NCBI GenBank assembly: GCA_050303435.1
Contig: JBNLBT010000088.1
Location: 1-13,741 of the forward strand
Length of the DNA stretch: 13,741 nucleotides
Source of the DNA: JBNLBT01 sp050303435
GTDB lineage: Bacteria > Pseudomonadota > Gammaproteobacteria > Xanthomonadales > Marinicellaceae
Direction: 5' to 3'
How positions within the stretch are numbered: the first letter of the stretch is position 1; every line of letters starts with the position of its first letter. The notes beneath the pieces were generated by a model. It ran no database searches. It saw only the letters and a list, made by a program, of their open reading frames with translations, and had not been told where the DNA came from. Below, one piece after another: positions 1-6,816 of this stretch. The position numbers and the translations under genes are program-made.

Positions 1-90
1 TGTCGGCCTGTTTGTTGTCGGCCTGTTTGTTGTCGGCCTGTTTGTTGTCGGCCTGTTTGTTGTCGGCCTGTTTGTTGTCGGCCTGTTTGT
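1..90 (-). repeat. 15-bp tandem repeat, six identical copies, coding (NKQAD)n in rne
   Basis: Six back-to-back identical 15-bp units (plus strand TGTCGGCCTGTTTGT) fill positions 1–90 and continue past the window edge, so the copy number is a minimum. In the rne frame each unit reads Asn-Lys-Gln-Ala-Asp. The period is a multiple of three, so gain or loss of copies keeps the frame. A degenerate relative, NKQAT, occurs about 37 residues before the array and may be its source. Identity at silent positions suggests recent expansion, or homogenisation by slippage or recombination. Confidence 0.95.
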
Positions 91-2398
91 TGCGCACCGC
101 GCCGGAGGGCACGCTTTGGCCTTTTTTCGCGGCGTATTCAGCCACACTGCCCAGGGGCCGATTCATGTGTTTGATTTCAGTGGATTTGTCATCCTGGCCG
201 GTCGCTTGTTTGTTTACATTGGCCTGGCCTTTTTGCTTTGGCTCGGCGTCGCCAGAGGGGGCCGCGGATTTGTGTTTCGGGCCCCTGTTGTTTTTCTGCG
301 GCGGTGAGTTTTTATTGCCTTGCGCTGCGTCCTGTGTGGCGTTGTTTTGCTGCGGCGCGTTGTTTTTCTTGCGCCGGGATGGGTTTTGTCCGCCTTTTTT
401 GCCGGAGGCGTTGCCGCCTTGCTGTTGTTTATTGCCGCCTTGCTTCTGCTGAGCGCCGCCCTGAGGCTGGCCACCGCTTTGCTGTTGCGCATTGCCGCCC
501 TGTTGTTGCTGACCGCGGGCGTTTTTGTTGCCTTTCTGCGCTTGCGGTTTGCCGCGGCCGCGGCTTTGTTTCTGGTTTTTCTGTTGCTGGCCCTGGTTTT
601 TATTGGCCTGTTTTTGCTGCGGATTGTTTTTCTGATTGCGGCTCGATTGTTTGGCTGACTGGCCACCGCGGTCTTTGCGTTTCTGGTTGCCGCGGCCTTT
701 TCTCGAGCTGGATTTTTTGTCGTTTGACTTGCTCTTGCCGTAGCCGAAGGTGGTTTTCAGCCACACGGTCAATGAGCTGAGCAGGCTGCGACGCGGGGCC
801 TGCACTTCAGGTGTGACCATTTCCAGTGCCGGCGTCTCTTTGCGCACTCTTTTGGCTTCCTGGGCCGCCTGGGCCTGGATCTCTTCAGGCTGAATCAACT
901 TGATGTCGTCCAGATTCATGTTGGCCTGACTTTTGTTCAGTCTCTGTACATGGAAATCCGGCGACATCAAATGTTCATTGGAAATGATGGTCACCGGTAT
1001 CGAGTGACGGTTTTCCAGGTCCGAAACTTCGGTGCGCTTTTCATTGAGAATCTTGTTGGCAATGTCAGCAGGCACTTGCACCACCACACGACCGGTGTGC
1101 GGTTTGATCATTTCTTCTTCGATCAAACGGATGATGGAGATCACCAGGGATTCCTGGCTGCGAATGAAGCCGTGACCGGAACAGGTCGGGCAGACGATCT
1201 GACTGGATTCGTTGATCGATGATCGCAGTCTCTGACGCGACATTTCCAACAGACCAAAGCGTGAAATTTTGCCGATTTGCACGCGCGCACGGTCAATCTG
1301 TACGGCGTCGCGCAACTGGTTTTCGACGCTGCGCTGGTTTTGTGAACTGCGCATGTCAATGAAATCAATGACGATCAGGCCGCCGAGGTCGCGAATGCGC
1401 AATTGACGGGCGATTTCGTCGGCCGCTTCAAGGTTGGTTTGCAGTGCCGTGGATTCAACGTCCACGCCTTTGGTGGAACGCGCCGAGTTGATGTCGATGC
1501 TGATCAATGCTTCGGTGTGATCAATCACGATGGATCCGCCGGACGGCAGTTTAACATCGCGTTCAAACGCCGACTGAATCTGACGTTCGATCTGGTAGCG
1601 TGAAAACAGCGGCGTGGTGTCGTTGTAATACGACAGTTTTTTCAGGTTGTGCGGCATCACCTGTTGCATGAACTCCCGCGCCTTTTCATAGGCGTTGCGG
1701 TCGTCAATCAGGATTTCACCGATGTCCGGTTGCAGGTAGTCGCGAATTGCGCGGATGAACAGGTCGCTTTCCTGATAGATAAAAAATGGCGCGCGTTTCT
1801 TTTCAGAGGCCATCTGGATGGCGGTCCAGACCTGTTTGAGGTAATTCAAATCCCATTCGATTTCCTCAAAGGTGCGACTCAATCCCGCGGTGCGCACGAT
1901 CACGCCGTCGTTTTTCGGGATTTCCAGCTTGTTCATGATTTCCTGCAGGTGTGAACGCTGATTGCCGCGAATCTGGCGGGAAATGCCGCCGGCGCGGGTG
2001 TTGCCGGGCATGTAAACCAGGTAACGGCCGGCCAGTGAAATGTAGGTGCTCAAGGCAGCGCCTTTGGTGCCGCGTTCTTCCTTGTTCACCTGGACAATGA
2101 GCTGGTCGCCTTCTTTCAGCGCTTCATTGATCGGCAGACGGGCTTTGCCGGATGGGGCGGTTTTGCAGTAATCGGGGCTGATTTCCTTGTACGGCAGAAA
2201 ACCGTGCCGCTCTGAACCGTAGTCGACAAATGCGGCTTCCAGTGAGGGTTCAATGCGGGTGATGCGGGCTTTGTAGATGTTGCCTTTTTTGCGGTTGTGA
2301 CCGGCCGAATCAATGTCCAGGTCGTACAGTTTTTGCCCGTCGGCGATGGCGACCCGAATTTCATCGGTGTGGGTCGCGTTGATCAACATTCTTTTCAT
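1..2398 (-). CDS. rne: Ribonuclease E, N-terminal 799 residues (3' end beyond window)
   Basis: Endoribonuclease E starts mRNA decay and processes rRNA and tRNA; in this family it is the scaffold of the membrane-bound degradosome. The reverse-strand frame is open from ATG at 2398 to the window edge. It opens MKRMLINATH, like E. coli RNase E. An S1 region is followed by the 5'-sensor pair R169–T170, catalytic aspartates D302 (in SIDINSA) and D345 (in VIDFIDM), and the Zn-link CPTCSG (C403, C406), all at or within one residue of E. coli numbering. After about residue 500 comes a non-catalytic half: an amphipathic stretch at 538–553 (SLLSSLTVWLK...), a basic Arg/Lys patch, then a Gln/Asn/Gly/Lys-rich disordered tail ending in tandem NKQAD. 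I did not recognise RhlB-, enolase- or PNPase-binding motifs. A good ribosome-binding site (AAGGA, 2406–2410) sets the start. The identity is certain; total length is unknown. Confidence 0.97.
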   Translation of the reverse strand, partial: MKRMLINATHTDEIRVAIADGQKLYDLDIDSAGHNRKKGNIYKARITRIEPSLEAAFVDYGSERHGFLPYKEISPDYCKTAPSGKARLPINEALKEGDQLIVQVNKEERGTKGAALSTYISLAGRYLVYMPGNTRAGGISRQIRGNQRSHLQEIMNKLEIPKNDGVIVRTAGLSRTFEEIEWDLNYLKQVWTAIQMASEKKRAPFFIYQESDLFIRAIRDYLQPDIGEILIDDRNAYEKAREFMQQVMPHNLKKLSYYNDTTPLFSRYQIERQIQSAFERDVKLPSGGSIVIDHTEALISIDINSARSTKGVDVESTALQTNLEAADEIARQLRIRDLGGLIVIDFIDMRSSQNQRSVENQLRDAVQIDRARVQIGKISRFGLLEMSRQRLRSSINESSQIVCPTCSGHGFIRSQESLVISIIRLIEEEMIKPHTGRVVVQVPADIANKILNEKRTEVSDLENRHSIPVTIISNEHLMSPDFHVQRLNKSQANMNLDDIKLIQPEEIQAQAAQEAKRVRKETPALEMVTPEVQAPRRSLLSSLTVWLKTTFGYGKSKSNDKKSSSRKGRGNQKRKDRGGQSAKQSSRNQKNNPQQKQANKNQGQQQKNQKQSRGRGKPQAQKGNKNARGQQQQGGNAQQQSGGQPQGGAQQKQGGNKQQQGGNASGKKGGQNPSRRKKNNAPQQNNATQDAAQGNKNSPPQKNNRGPKHKSAAPSGDAEPKQKGQANVNKQATGQDDKSTEIKHMNRPLGSVAEYAAKKGQSVPSGAVRNKQADNKQADNKQADNKQADNKQADNKQAD

Positions 2399-2480
2399 TC
2401 AATATTCCTTAAACGGTGGTCGGCGCGGTCCTTTCGCGAATGAGAATGTGCGGAGTGATGGATTCAGGATTGACCTGTGA

Positions 2481-2501
2481 GTCAACGCCGGGGCGTTTGA
2501 C
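2481..2501 (-). promoter_or_regulatory. Hairpin in the rne 5' leader (proximal)
   Basis: GTCAACGC and GCG-T-TTGAC pair around a CGGG loop with one bulged T, giving a stem of about 8 bp some 85–100 nt upstream of the rne start. A second TTGAC at 2470–2474 could pair with the same GTCAA instead, so two mutually exclusive structures are possible. In E. coli, hairpins in the long rne 5' UTR mediate feedback cleavage by RNase E. Assigning that role here is inference from position only. Confidence 0.5.
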
Positions 2502-2534
2502 GTGTGTCGGGGGCGCTGGTTGTTGCAGCCCCGG

Positions 2535-2565
2535 GATCGGCGGTGAGCGAAACGCCCGCCGGATC
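2535..2565 (-). promoter_or_regulatory. Hairpin in the rne 5' leader (distal)
   Basis: CGGCGG (2538–2543) pairs with CCGCCG (2556–2561), extended by GAT/ATC across one bulged G. In the rne RNA the loop can fold further as GCG-TTT-CGC. With the hairpin at 2481–2501 this makes a structured leader ending about 80 nt before the rne start. No convincing sigma-70 promoter for rne was found upstream, so that it is transcribed as rne leader is inferred. Confidence 0.45.
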
Positions 2566-2727
2566 ATCGAATTCGGTATCACTCGTTAATTCAAATCGGT
2601 GGTTTGGCCGACTCAATTATTCGTCAGCGACGCGTACTCCAGTGCACGTATTTGCCGTTCCGATGGCTTTCGCTGACATTCCGGTTGTCACTTTAAGTGT
2701 TCTCAGGACTTCCGGGAGATAATTCTG

Positions 2728-2733
2728 TATAAT
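2728..2733 (+). promoter_or_regulatory. Candidate –10 box for rluC operon
   Basis: A perfect TATAAT lies about 115 bp before the rluC start. The region 17 bp upstream (AGGACT, 2705–2710) is a poor –35 match, and the TG sits directly against the box rather than one base away, so it is not a standard extended –10. If used, the transcript would start near 2740 with a leader of about 108 nt. Confidence 0.4.
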
Positions 2734-2784
2734 GGCGGTTCCGTGTTCCCGGGCAAATATCTCGGCCGGTTGAGAAACCACATC

Positions 2785-2807
2785 ATTCGCGTTCACTGCA
2801 CGCGAAT
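2785..2807 (+). promoter_or_regulatory. Perfect 8-bp hairpin in the rluC leader
   Basis: ATTCGCGT (2785–2792) and ACGCGAAT (2800–2807) are exact reverse complements around a 7-nt loop. GCGAAT occurs again at 2810–2815 and could pair with the same left arm. A run of seven T (2826–2832) follows 18 bp later, too far for a classical terminator. It lies 41 bp before the rluC start, so a role in leader folding or mRNA stability is possible but unproven. Confidence 0.45.
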
Positions 2808-2847
2808 CTGCGAATTTTAACATTATTTTTTTGTTTTGAATACAGCA

Positions 2848-3750
2848 ATGACCGATGCCCCGAAAAAAAAGCCGTTGATGACGGTCGATGCCAACAGCGC
2901 GGATCAACGGCTGGACAATTTCTTATTCAGACACTTCAAACACGCGCCGCGGACTTTGTTGCACAAATGGATTCGCACCGGGCAGATTCGCATCAACATG
3001 AAACGTGCGCGGGCTCAATCCCGCCTGTGTGCCGGCGACGAGGTGCGCGTGCCGCCGAAGCTGTTCTTCGCCGACGACGCGGCCCCGGCCGTGGACATCG
3101 ACCGCGCCCTGGCGCAGCGTTTGTGTGCGCGGGTGCTGTATGCCGACGATGCCTTTATGGTGATTGATAAACCCGCCGGCACACCGGTGCACGCCGGCAC
3201 CGGTCACGCCGCCGGCCTGATTGAAACCTTGCGCGCCACGCCGCCGTACACGGCCGATCTGCAACCGGCGCATCGCCTGGATCTGGGCACTTCCGGCTGC
3301 CTGTTGCTGTGCCGCAGCCGCGCCGCACTGCACCGGTTTCAGGCCTGGCAGCAGTCTGGACAGGTGCACAAAACCTACGTGGCGGTTTTGCGCGGCCACC
3401 TGCGCACAGCGCAGCGCGTGGAGCGGGCGCTGAAAGTCACGCGACAGGGCGCACAACCGGTGCACTGCGCCGTGGATGGCAAAGCGGCGGTGACCGAATT
3501 CACGCCATTGAAAAGCGGTGCGCGCCATTCCCTGGTCGAGTGTCGCTTGCTGACCGGGCGCAAACACCAGATCCGCGTGCACGCCGCGGCCATGGGACAC
3601 CCGGTGTTGGGAGACCGCACCTATGGGCCGGCCGGTGATGCCGGCGCGCCACGTCTGCTGCTGCATGCCAGCGCATTGCGGATTGACAACACAGCTATTG
3701 ATGTTGTTTGTCCATTGCCTCAGGAGTTCATCGCACATGTCGATTCATAA
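2848..3750 (+). CDS. rluC: 23S rRNA pseudouridine synthase, RluC type
   Basis: A RluA-family enzyme that isomerises uridines in 23S rRNA; RluC of E. coli modifies U955, U2504 and U2580. The protein is 300 residues from ATG at 2848. An N-terminal S4 RNA-binding domain (about 19–75, ending GDEVRVPP) is followed by the synthase domain with DKPAGTPVHAG, the catalytic motif HRLDLGTSG with D145 (D144 in E. coli RluC), and the late RTHQIRVH-like motif, here RKHQIRVHAAAMGHPVLGD. The two residues after HRLD are Leu-Gly rather than the Arg-Asp of E. coli. An in-frame TTG at 2836 and an ATG at 2878 are alternatives; none has a clear Shine–Dalgarno site. Being divergent from rne supports RluC over RluD or RluA. 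Its last 14 bp overlap the next gene. Confidence 0.92.
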   Translation: MTDAPKKKPLMTVDANSADQRLDNFLFRHFKHAPRTLLHKWIRTGQIRINMKRARAQSRLCAGDEVRVPPKLFFADDAAPAVDIDRALAQRLCARVLYADDAFMVIDKPAGTPVHAGTGHAAGLIETLRATPPYTADLQPAHRLDLGTSGCLLLCRSRAALHRFQAWQQSGQVHKTYVAVLRGHLRTAQRVERALKVTRQGAQPVHCAVDGKAAVTEFTPLKSGARHSLVECRLLTGRKHQIRVHAAAMGHPVLGDRTYGPAGDAGAPRLLLHASALRIDNTAIDVVCPLPQEFIAHVDS

Positions 3751-4756
3751 CCACCACACCGAGCACCCGCGCGGTCGCCTGACGCACATTGAGGTGCACT
3801 CCGAGTGCCTGGCCAACAACCCGCTGGGTGATCCGGTGCGCCGCCGTGTGACGCTGTATCTGCCGGCGGACTACGACCACCTGCGCCGTGTGCCGGTGAT
3901 TTATTATCTGGCCGCCTACACCAACAGCGGTCTGGCCGCGGGCGATTGGCGGGCGTTTTCAGAAAGTCTGCCGGAACGGCTGGACCGACTGATCGGTGAA
4001 GGCCGCTTGCAACCGGTTGTGGTGGTCTTTCCAGACTGTTTCACCCGTTTGGGTGGCAACCAGTACCTCGATTCGGCCGGCGTCGGTCAATACGCCAGCC
4101 ACATTCACCAGGAAATCGTGCCCGCCATCGAAGCGCAGTTCAAGGTCGCCGATGCGGCGGCCGGCCGTGCGGTGATGGGCAAGTCCTCCGGCGGCTTTGC
4201 GGCGCTGCGTTTTGCCATGGACTGGCCGGGGCATTGGGGTGTGGTGGCCAATCAGTCGGGGGACGCCGGATTTGACATCACCTACGCACGGGATTTTCCG
4301 CTGGTGGCCGACACCCTGGCGGAATTCAATGGCGATGTGGAGCGCTTCATCCGTCGCTTCTGGCGCGCCAAGAAAATCAACGGCGCGCAGATCATGACGC
4401 TGATGCACCTGTGTCTGGCCGCCACCTATGATCCAACAGAGGACGGGCGCATTCAATTGCCGTTTGACCTGCACACCGGGCGCCTGGATCCGGTGCGCTG
4501 GCGCCGCTGGCTGGCGCACGATCCGGTGCAGCGGGTGGCCGATCACGCCGAGGCCCTGAAGCGCCTCAACGGCCTGTTCATGGACTGCGGCCAGCGCGAT
4601 CAGTTTTACATGCATTACGGCATGCGGCAATTGTCCGCAGCCCTTGAAAACCACGGCATTGAACACACCTATGAAGAGTTCAACGGCACGCATTCAGGCA
4701 TCGATTATCGCCTGGACGTGTCGCTGCCATACATCAGTGAGAGATTGACATGTTAA
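3737..4756 (+). CDS. Esterase D-like alpha/beta hydrolase
   Basis: A 339-residue serine hydrolase of the esterase-D/PF00756 fold, the family that includes S-formylglutathione hydrolase and antigen-85-like esterases. Visible features are the start of the fold (RRVTLYLPADYD, VPVIYYLA), a GNQY segment, the nucleophile elbow GKSSGG with S150, and plausible triad partners D288 (in GQRDQF) and H319 (in GTHSG). No signal peptide is seen, so it is probably cytoplasmic. ATG 3737 is chosen because AGGAG at 3722–3726 precedes it; an in-frame ATG at 3623 lies deep inside rluC. It overlaps rluC by 14 bp and nfuA by 7 bp, implying translational coupling. The substrate is unknown. It may hydrolyse thioesters like S-formylglutathione hydrolase, but its low-similarity C-terminal part and the absence of a formaldehyde dehydrogenase neighbour leave this open. 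Confidence 0.82.
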   Translation: MSIHNHHTEHPRGRLTHIEVHSECLANNPLGDPVRRRVTLYLPADYDHLRRVPVIYYLAAYTNSGLAAGDWRAFSESLPERLDRLIGEGRLQPVVVVFPDCFTRLGGNQYLDSAGVGQYASHIHQEIVPAIEAQFKVADAAAGRAVMGKSSGGFAALRFAMDWPGHWGVVANQSGDAGFDITYARDFPLVADTLAEFNGDVERFIRRFWRAKKINGAQIMTLMHLCLAATYDPTEDGRIQLPFDLHTGRLDPVRWRRWLAHDPVQRVADHAEALKRLNGLFMDCGQRDQFYMHYGMRQLSAALENHGIEHTYEEFNGTHSGIDYRLDVSLPYISERLTC

Positions 4757-5325
4757 AAGTGACACAACAGGCGCAGGAATTCCTGGCCGGTGTGCTGCAG
4801 GAGCAGGACATTCAGGGTTTGCACCTGAAATTGCAGGTGACCCACCCGGGCACGCCCTCGGCCGATTGCCAGCTGGGCTTTTGCGAAGCGGCTGAGATCG
4901 ACGGGGATTTCAGTGCCACGGAACTGGGCGCGTTCAATGTATACGTGCACCGTGAGGATGCGCCGTGGGTTGAGGACGCCGAAATCGATTACGAAATCAA
5001 TGGCGCCAGCGGCCAGTTGAACATCCGCGCACCCAAACTCAAAGGGCAGGCGCCGGACGCCGATGCGCCGGTGGAAGATCGCCTGGCCCATTACATCCAG
5101 AGCCACATCAATCCGATGCTCGCCAGCCACGGCGGCTTTGCTGAATTGATGCAGGTGCGGGATGCGTATGCCTACATACGTTTCGGTGGTGGTTGTCACG
5201 GTTGCGGCATGGCCAAACAGACCCTTTCCAGCGGCATTGAAAAACAGCTGCTGGACGCTTTCCCCGAAATCAAAGGCGTGCGCGACGGCACCGATCACAG
5301 CACCGGTGAAAACCCGTATTATTGA
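4750..5325 (+). CDS. nfuA: Fe–S cluster carrier NfuA
   Basis: Delivers [4Fe–4S] clusters to target enzymes, including under oxidative stress. The protein is 191 residues, exactly the E. coli length. An N-terminal degenerate A-type (IscA-like) domain (about 1–100, VTHPGTPSADCQLGFC, VEDAEIDYE) is followed by the C-terminal Nfu domain with INPMLASHGG, GGGCHGCGM (C149 and C152, the cluster-binding CxxC) and FPEIKGVRD, and the family's terminal Tyr-Tyr is present. ATG 4750 overlaps the esterase stop by 7 bp. MiaB, a radical-SAM Fe–S enzyme and a known type of NfuA client in E. coli, is encoded 6 kb downstream. Confidence 0.97.
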   Translation: MLKVTQQAQEFLAGVLQEQDIQGLHLKLQVTHPGTPSADCQLGFCEAAEIDGDFSATELGAFNVYVHREDAPWVEDAEIDYEINGASGQLNIRAPKLKGQAPDADAPVEDRLAHYIQSHINPMLASHGGFAELMQVRDAYAYIRFGGGCHGCGMAKQTLSSGIEKQLLDAFPEIKGVRDGTDHSTGENPYY

Positions 5326-5327
5326 AT

Positions 5328-6152
5328 ATGACTGAGATGAACGAGAACATAGTGGATGTCAGTGCCGAGCAATTTGCCGCCGAGGTGCTGGACAAATCGG
5401 CTGAAATGCCTGTGTTGGTGGATTTCTGGGCCGACTGGTGCCAGCCGTGCCGCGCCTTGACGCCAATCCTGGAAGGGCTGGTGGAAAAACTCAAAGGCCG
5501 CTTTCGCCTGGTCAAAGTCAATGTGGATGCCGAACAGATGCTGGCCGGTCAGCTGGGCATTCAGTCGCTGCCGACGGTGGTGCTGTTCAGTGGCGGTCAA
5601 CCGGTGGACAGTTTTGTCGGGGTGCAACCGGCCGGAGAAATTGAAGCCATGCTGCAACCGCATTTGGGGCCCGAGACTGAAGAGGCCAGTGAATCCGCCA
5701 TGCCACAAGCGCCGGAAGTGGCGCGGGCACTGGCTTTGTACCAGGCCGGTGAAACGGCACAGGCCTTGGAACTGTTGCAGGGCATCGACGAAGACACCGC
5801 ACGACTGACCGCGGTGGAAATCTGTCTGCGCGCCGGCGACGCAGCTCAGGCCCGCGCACTCAGCAAGGCGTGGCCCGAGGCATTGCAGGCGCGCAGCGAA
5901 GCGGTGCAATTGCTGGCGCGGGTGCAATTGGCAGAGCTGGCGGAGCCGGCCGATGAAGCGCTCAAATCCGTGCTTGAACAGGTGCAGACAGCAGAGGGGC
6001 TGGAGGCCGGTATGCACCGCCTGTTGCAATTGCTGCAAGCCCAACCGGCTGACACAGCGGTGCGCCAGGCCCTGATCGCTGCTTTTGATTTGTTTGAAGA
6101 CCGCGCACAAGCCAGTCACTACCGACGTGAGATGGCGCGCGTGTTGTTTTGA
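5328..6152 (+). CDS. cnoX: CnoX/YbbN-type thioredoxin with TPR-like C-terminus
   Basis: A chaperedoxin-type protein, 274 residues. An N-terminal thioredoxin domain (about 7–112) contains VLVDFWADWCQPC with C38–C41 and the cis-proline segment SLPTVVLF (P82). The C-terminal half (about 125–274) is helical and rich in Ala, Gln and Leu, with TPR-like pairs such as ALALYQAGETAQALELLQG. Characterised CnoX proteins hand substrates to GroEL or DnaK and protect them from over-oxidation. E. coli CnoX lacks the redox CxxC; this one has the intact WCxPC, as in Caulobacter, suggesting disulfide-reductase activity. The start is uncertain: TTG 5322, ATG 5328 and ATG 5337 are all in frame and none has a strong ribosome-binding site. 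It begins 2 bp after nfuA, which suggests coupled translation. Confidence 0.9.
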   Translation: MTEMNENIVDVSAEQFAAEVLDKSAEMPVLVDFWADWCQPCRALTPILEGLVEKLKGRFRLVKVNVDAEQMLAGQLGIQSLPTVVLFSGGQPVDSFVGVQPAGEIEAMLQPHLGPETEEASESAMPQAPEVARALALYQAGETAQALELLQGIDEDTARLTAVEICLRAGDAAQARALSKAWPEALQARSEAVQLLARVQLAELAEPADEALKSVLEQVQTAEGLEAGMHRLLQLLQAQPADTAVRQALIAAFDLFEDRAQASHYRREMARVLF

Positions 6153-6164
6153 CCGGAGAATTGA

Positions 6165-6728
6165 ATGATGCGTAGATTGTGTTTAATGGCGGTGCTTGTG
6201 TTGCAGGGCGCCTGTGCCGGAACGCCGGCGGTGAAAAAAAACAACCCGGACGATGTGCGGGCAGCGGAGGCGACCGATTACCTGTCTAAAACCCACCGGC
6301 ACGGTGAGGTCATCATCGGCCCGCAACCGGCGCGCGAAGATTTTGCCGAACTGGCGCAACTCGGCGTGCGCGCGGTGGTCAGTTTCCGCACCGATGCGGA
6401 GCATGAGGCCTTGCCGTTTTTTGAAGATTACATGGCGCAGTCCAATGACATGGTCTTCCGACAAATCGCCATCGGAGATGGCCAGCCGTACAGCGAAGAA
6501 AAACTGCAGCAACTGGCCGATTTCATGGCCGCCAATCCCAACGGACCGGTGTTGCTGCACTGCCGTTCCGGTGTGCGCGCCGGCCACCTGTGGGCCGCCT
6601 ATCTGGTCAAGCACCGCGGTTTGAGTCCGGATCAGGCGCTGGCTGAAATCCAACCGGTGGACTGGTGGCCTCTGCCAATGGAGAAACTGCTGGGGCGATC
6701 CTTGTCGCTGCAGTTTAAAGACGACTGA
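6165..6728 (+). CDS. Exported phosphatase/rhodanese-like protein with CX4R loop (DUF442-like)
   Basis: A 187-residue protein with a hydrophobic N-terminus and a probable signal-peptidase I site after Ala-Cys-Ala (16–18), placing it in the periplasm. C17 is not in a good lipobox, because Gln is at –3. The body resembles the tyrosine-phosphatase-like DUF442/beta-lactamase-hydrolase-like family: IIGPQPAREDFAELAQLGVRAVVSFRTDAE, then VLLHCRSGVRAG. The loop is C133-x4-R138, one residue shorter than the CX5R loop of classical protein tyrosine phosphatases and nearer to the rhodanese loop size, so phosphatase or sulfurtransferase chemistry are both possible. GGAG (6155–6158) precedes overlapping starts ATG 6165 and ATG 6168. 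It lies 12 bp after cnoX and is the last gene of this run; no T-rich terminator follows. Confidence 0.75.
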   Translation: MMRRLCLMAVLVLQGACAGTPAVKKNNPDDVRAAEATDYLSKTHRHGEVIIGPQPAREDFAELAQLGVRAVVSFRTDAEHEALPFFEDYMAQSNDMVFRQIAIGDGQPYSEEKLQQLADFMAANPNGPVLLHCRSGVRAGHLWAAYLVKHRGLSPDQALAEIQPVDWWPLPMEKLLGRSLSLQFKDD

Positions 6729-6782
6729 CCCCTTCACAGCGGTTCCCAACAGCGCTTGAAGTCATGGCACTGCGAGGCGTTC

Positions 6783-6811
6783 TGGACTTTTGCACCGGCG
6801 CTGATTAAAAT
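6783..6811 (+). promoter_or_regulatory. Candidate sigma-70 promoter for gltX
   Basis: TGGACT (6783–6788, 4 of 6 matches) and TAAAAT (6806–6811, 5 of 6) are separated by 17 bp. The predicted transcript start is near 6818, about 60 nt before the gltX ATG. This separates gltX from the operon upstream. Confidence 0.55.
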
Positions 6812-6816
6812 GCACA

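Noticed and set aside
1..90. CRISPR-like direct repeats
   Set aside because: The 15-bp units are contiguous with no spacers and encode a peptide repeat in the rne frame.
12..780. Open frames on the plus strand (up to 180 codons) across the repeat region
   Set aside because: They are antisense to the continuous rne frame, very rich in Cys/Leu/Ala, and lack ribosome-binding sites.
2685..2713. TTGTCA as a –35 box for rluC
   Set aside because: It is 37 bp from TATAAT and has no –10-like sequence at 16–18 bp.
2504..2722. Possible 72-residue plus-strand gene in the rne–rluC gap
   Set aside because: No ribosome-binding site or family likeness; it overlaps the hairpins and the putative leader of rne.
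3623..3736. 38-residue N-terminal extension of the esterase
   Set aside because: It lies wholly within rluC, and AGGAG sits just before ATG 3737.
2923..3738. Long antisense frame over rluC (271 codons)
   Set aside because: It mirrors the codon bias of a GC-rich gene; rluC motifs are on the plus strand.
6153..6164. Terminator between cnoX and the exported CX4R gene
   Set aside because: Only 12 bp, with a GGAG ribosome-binding site and no hairpin.
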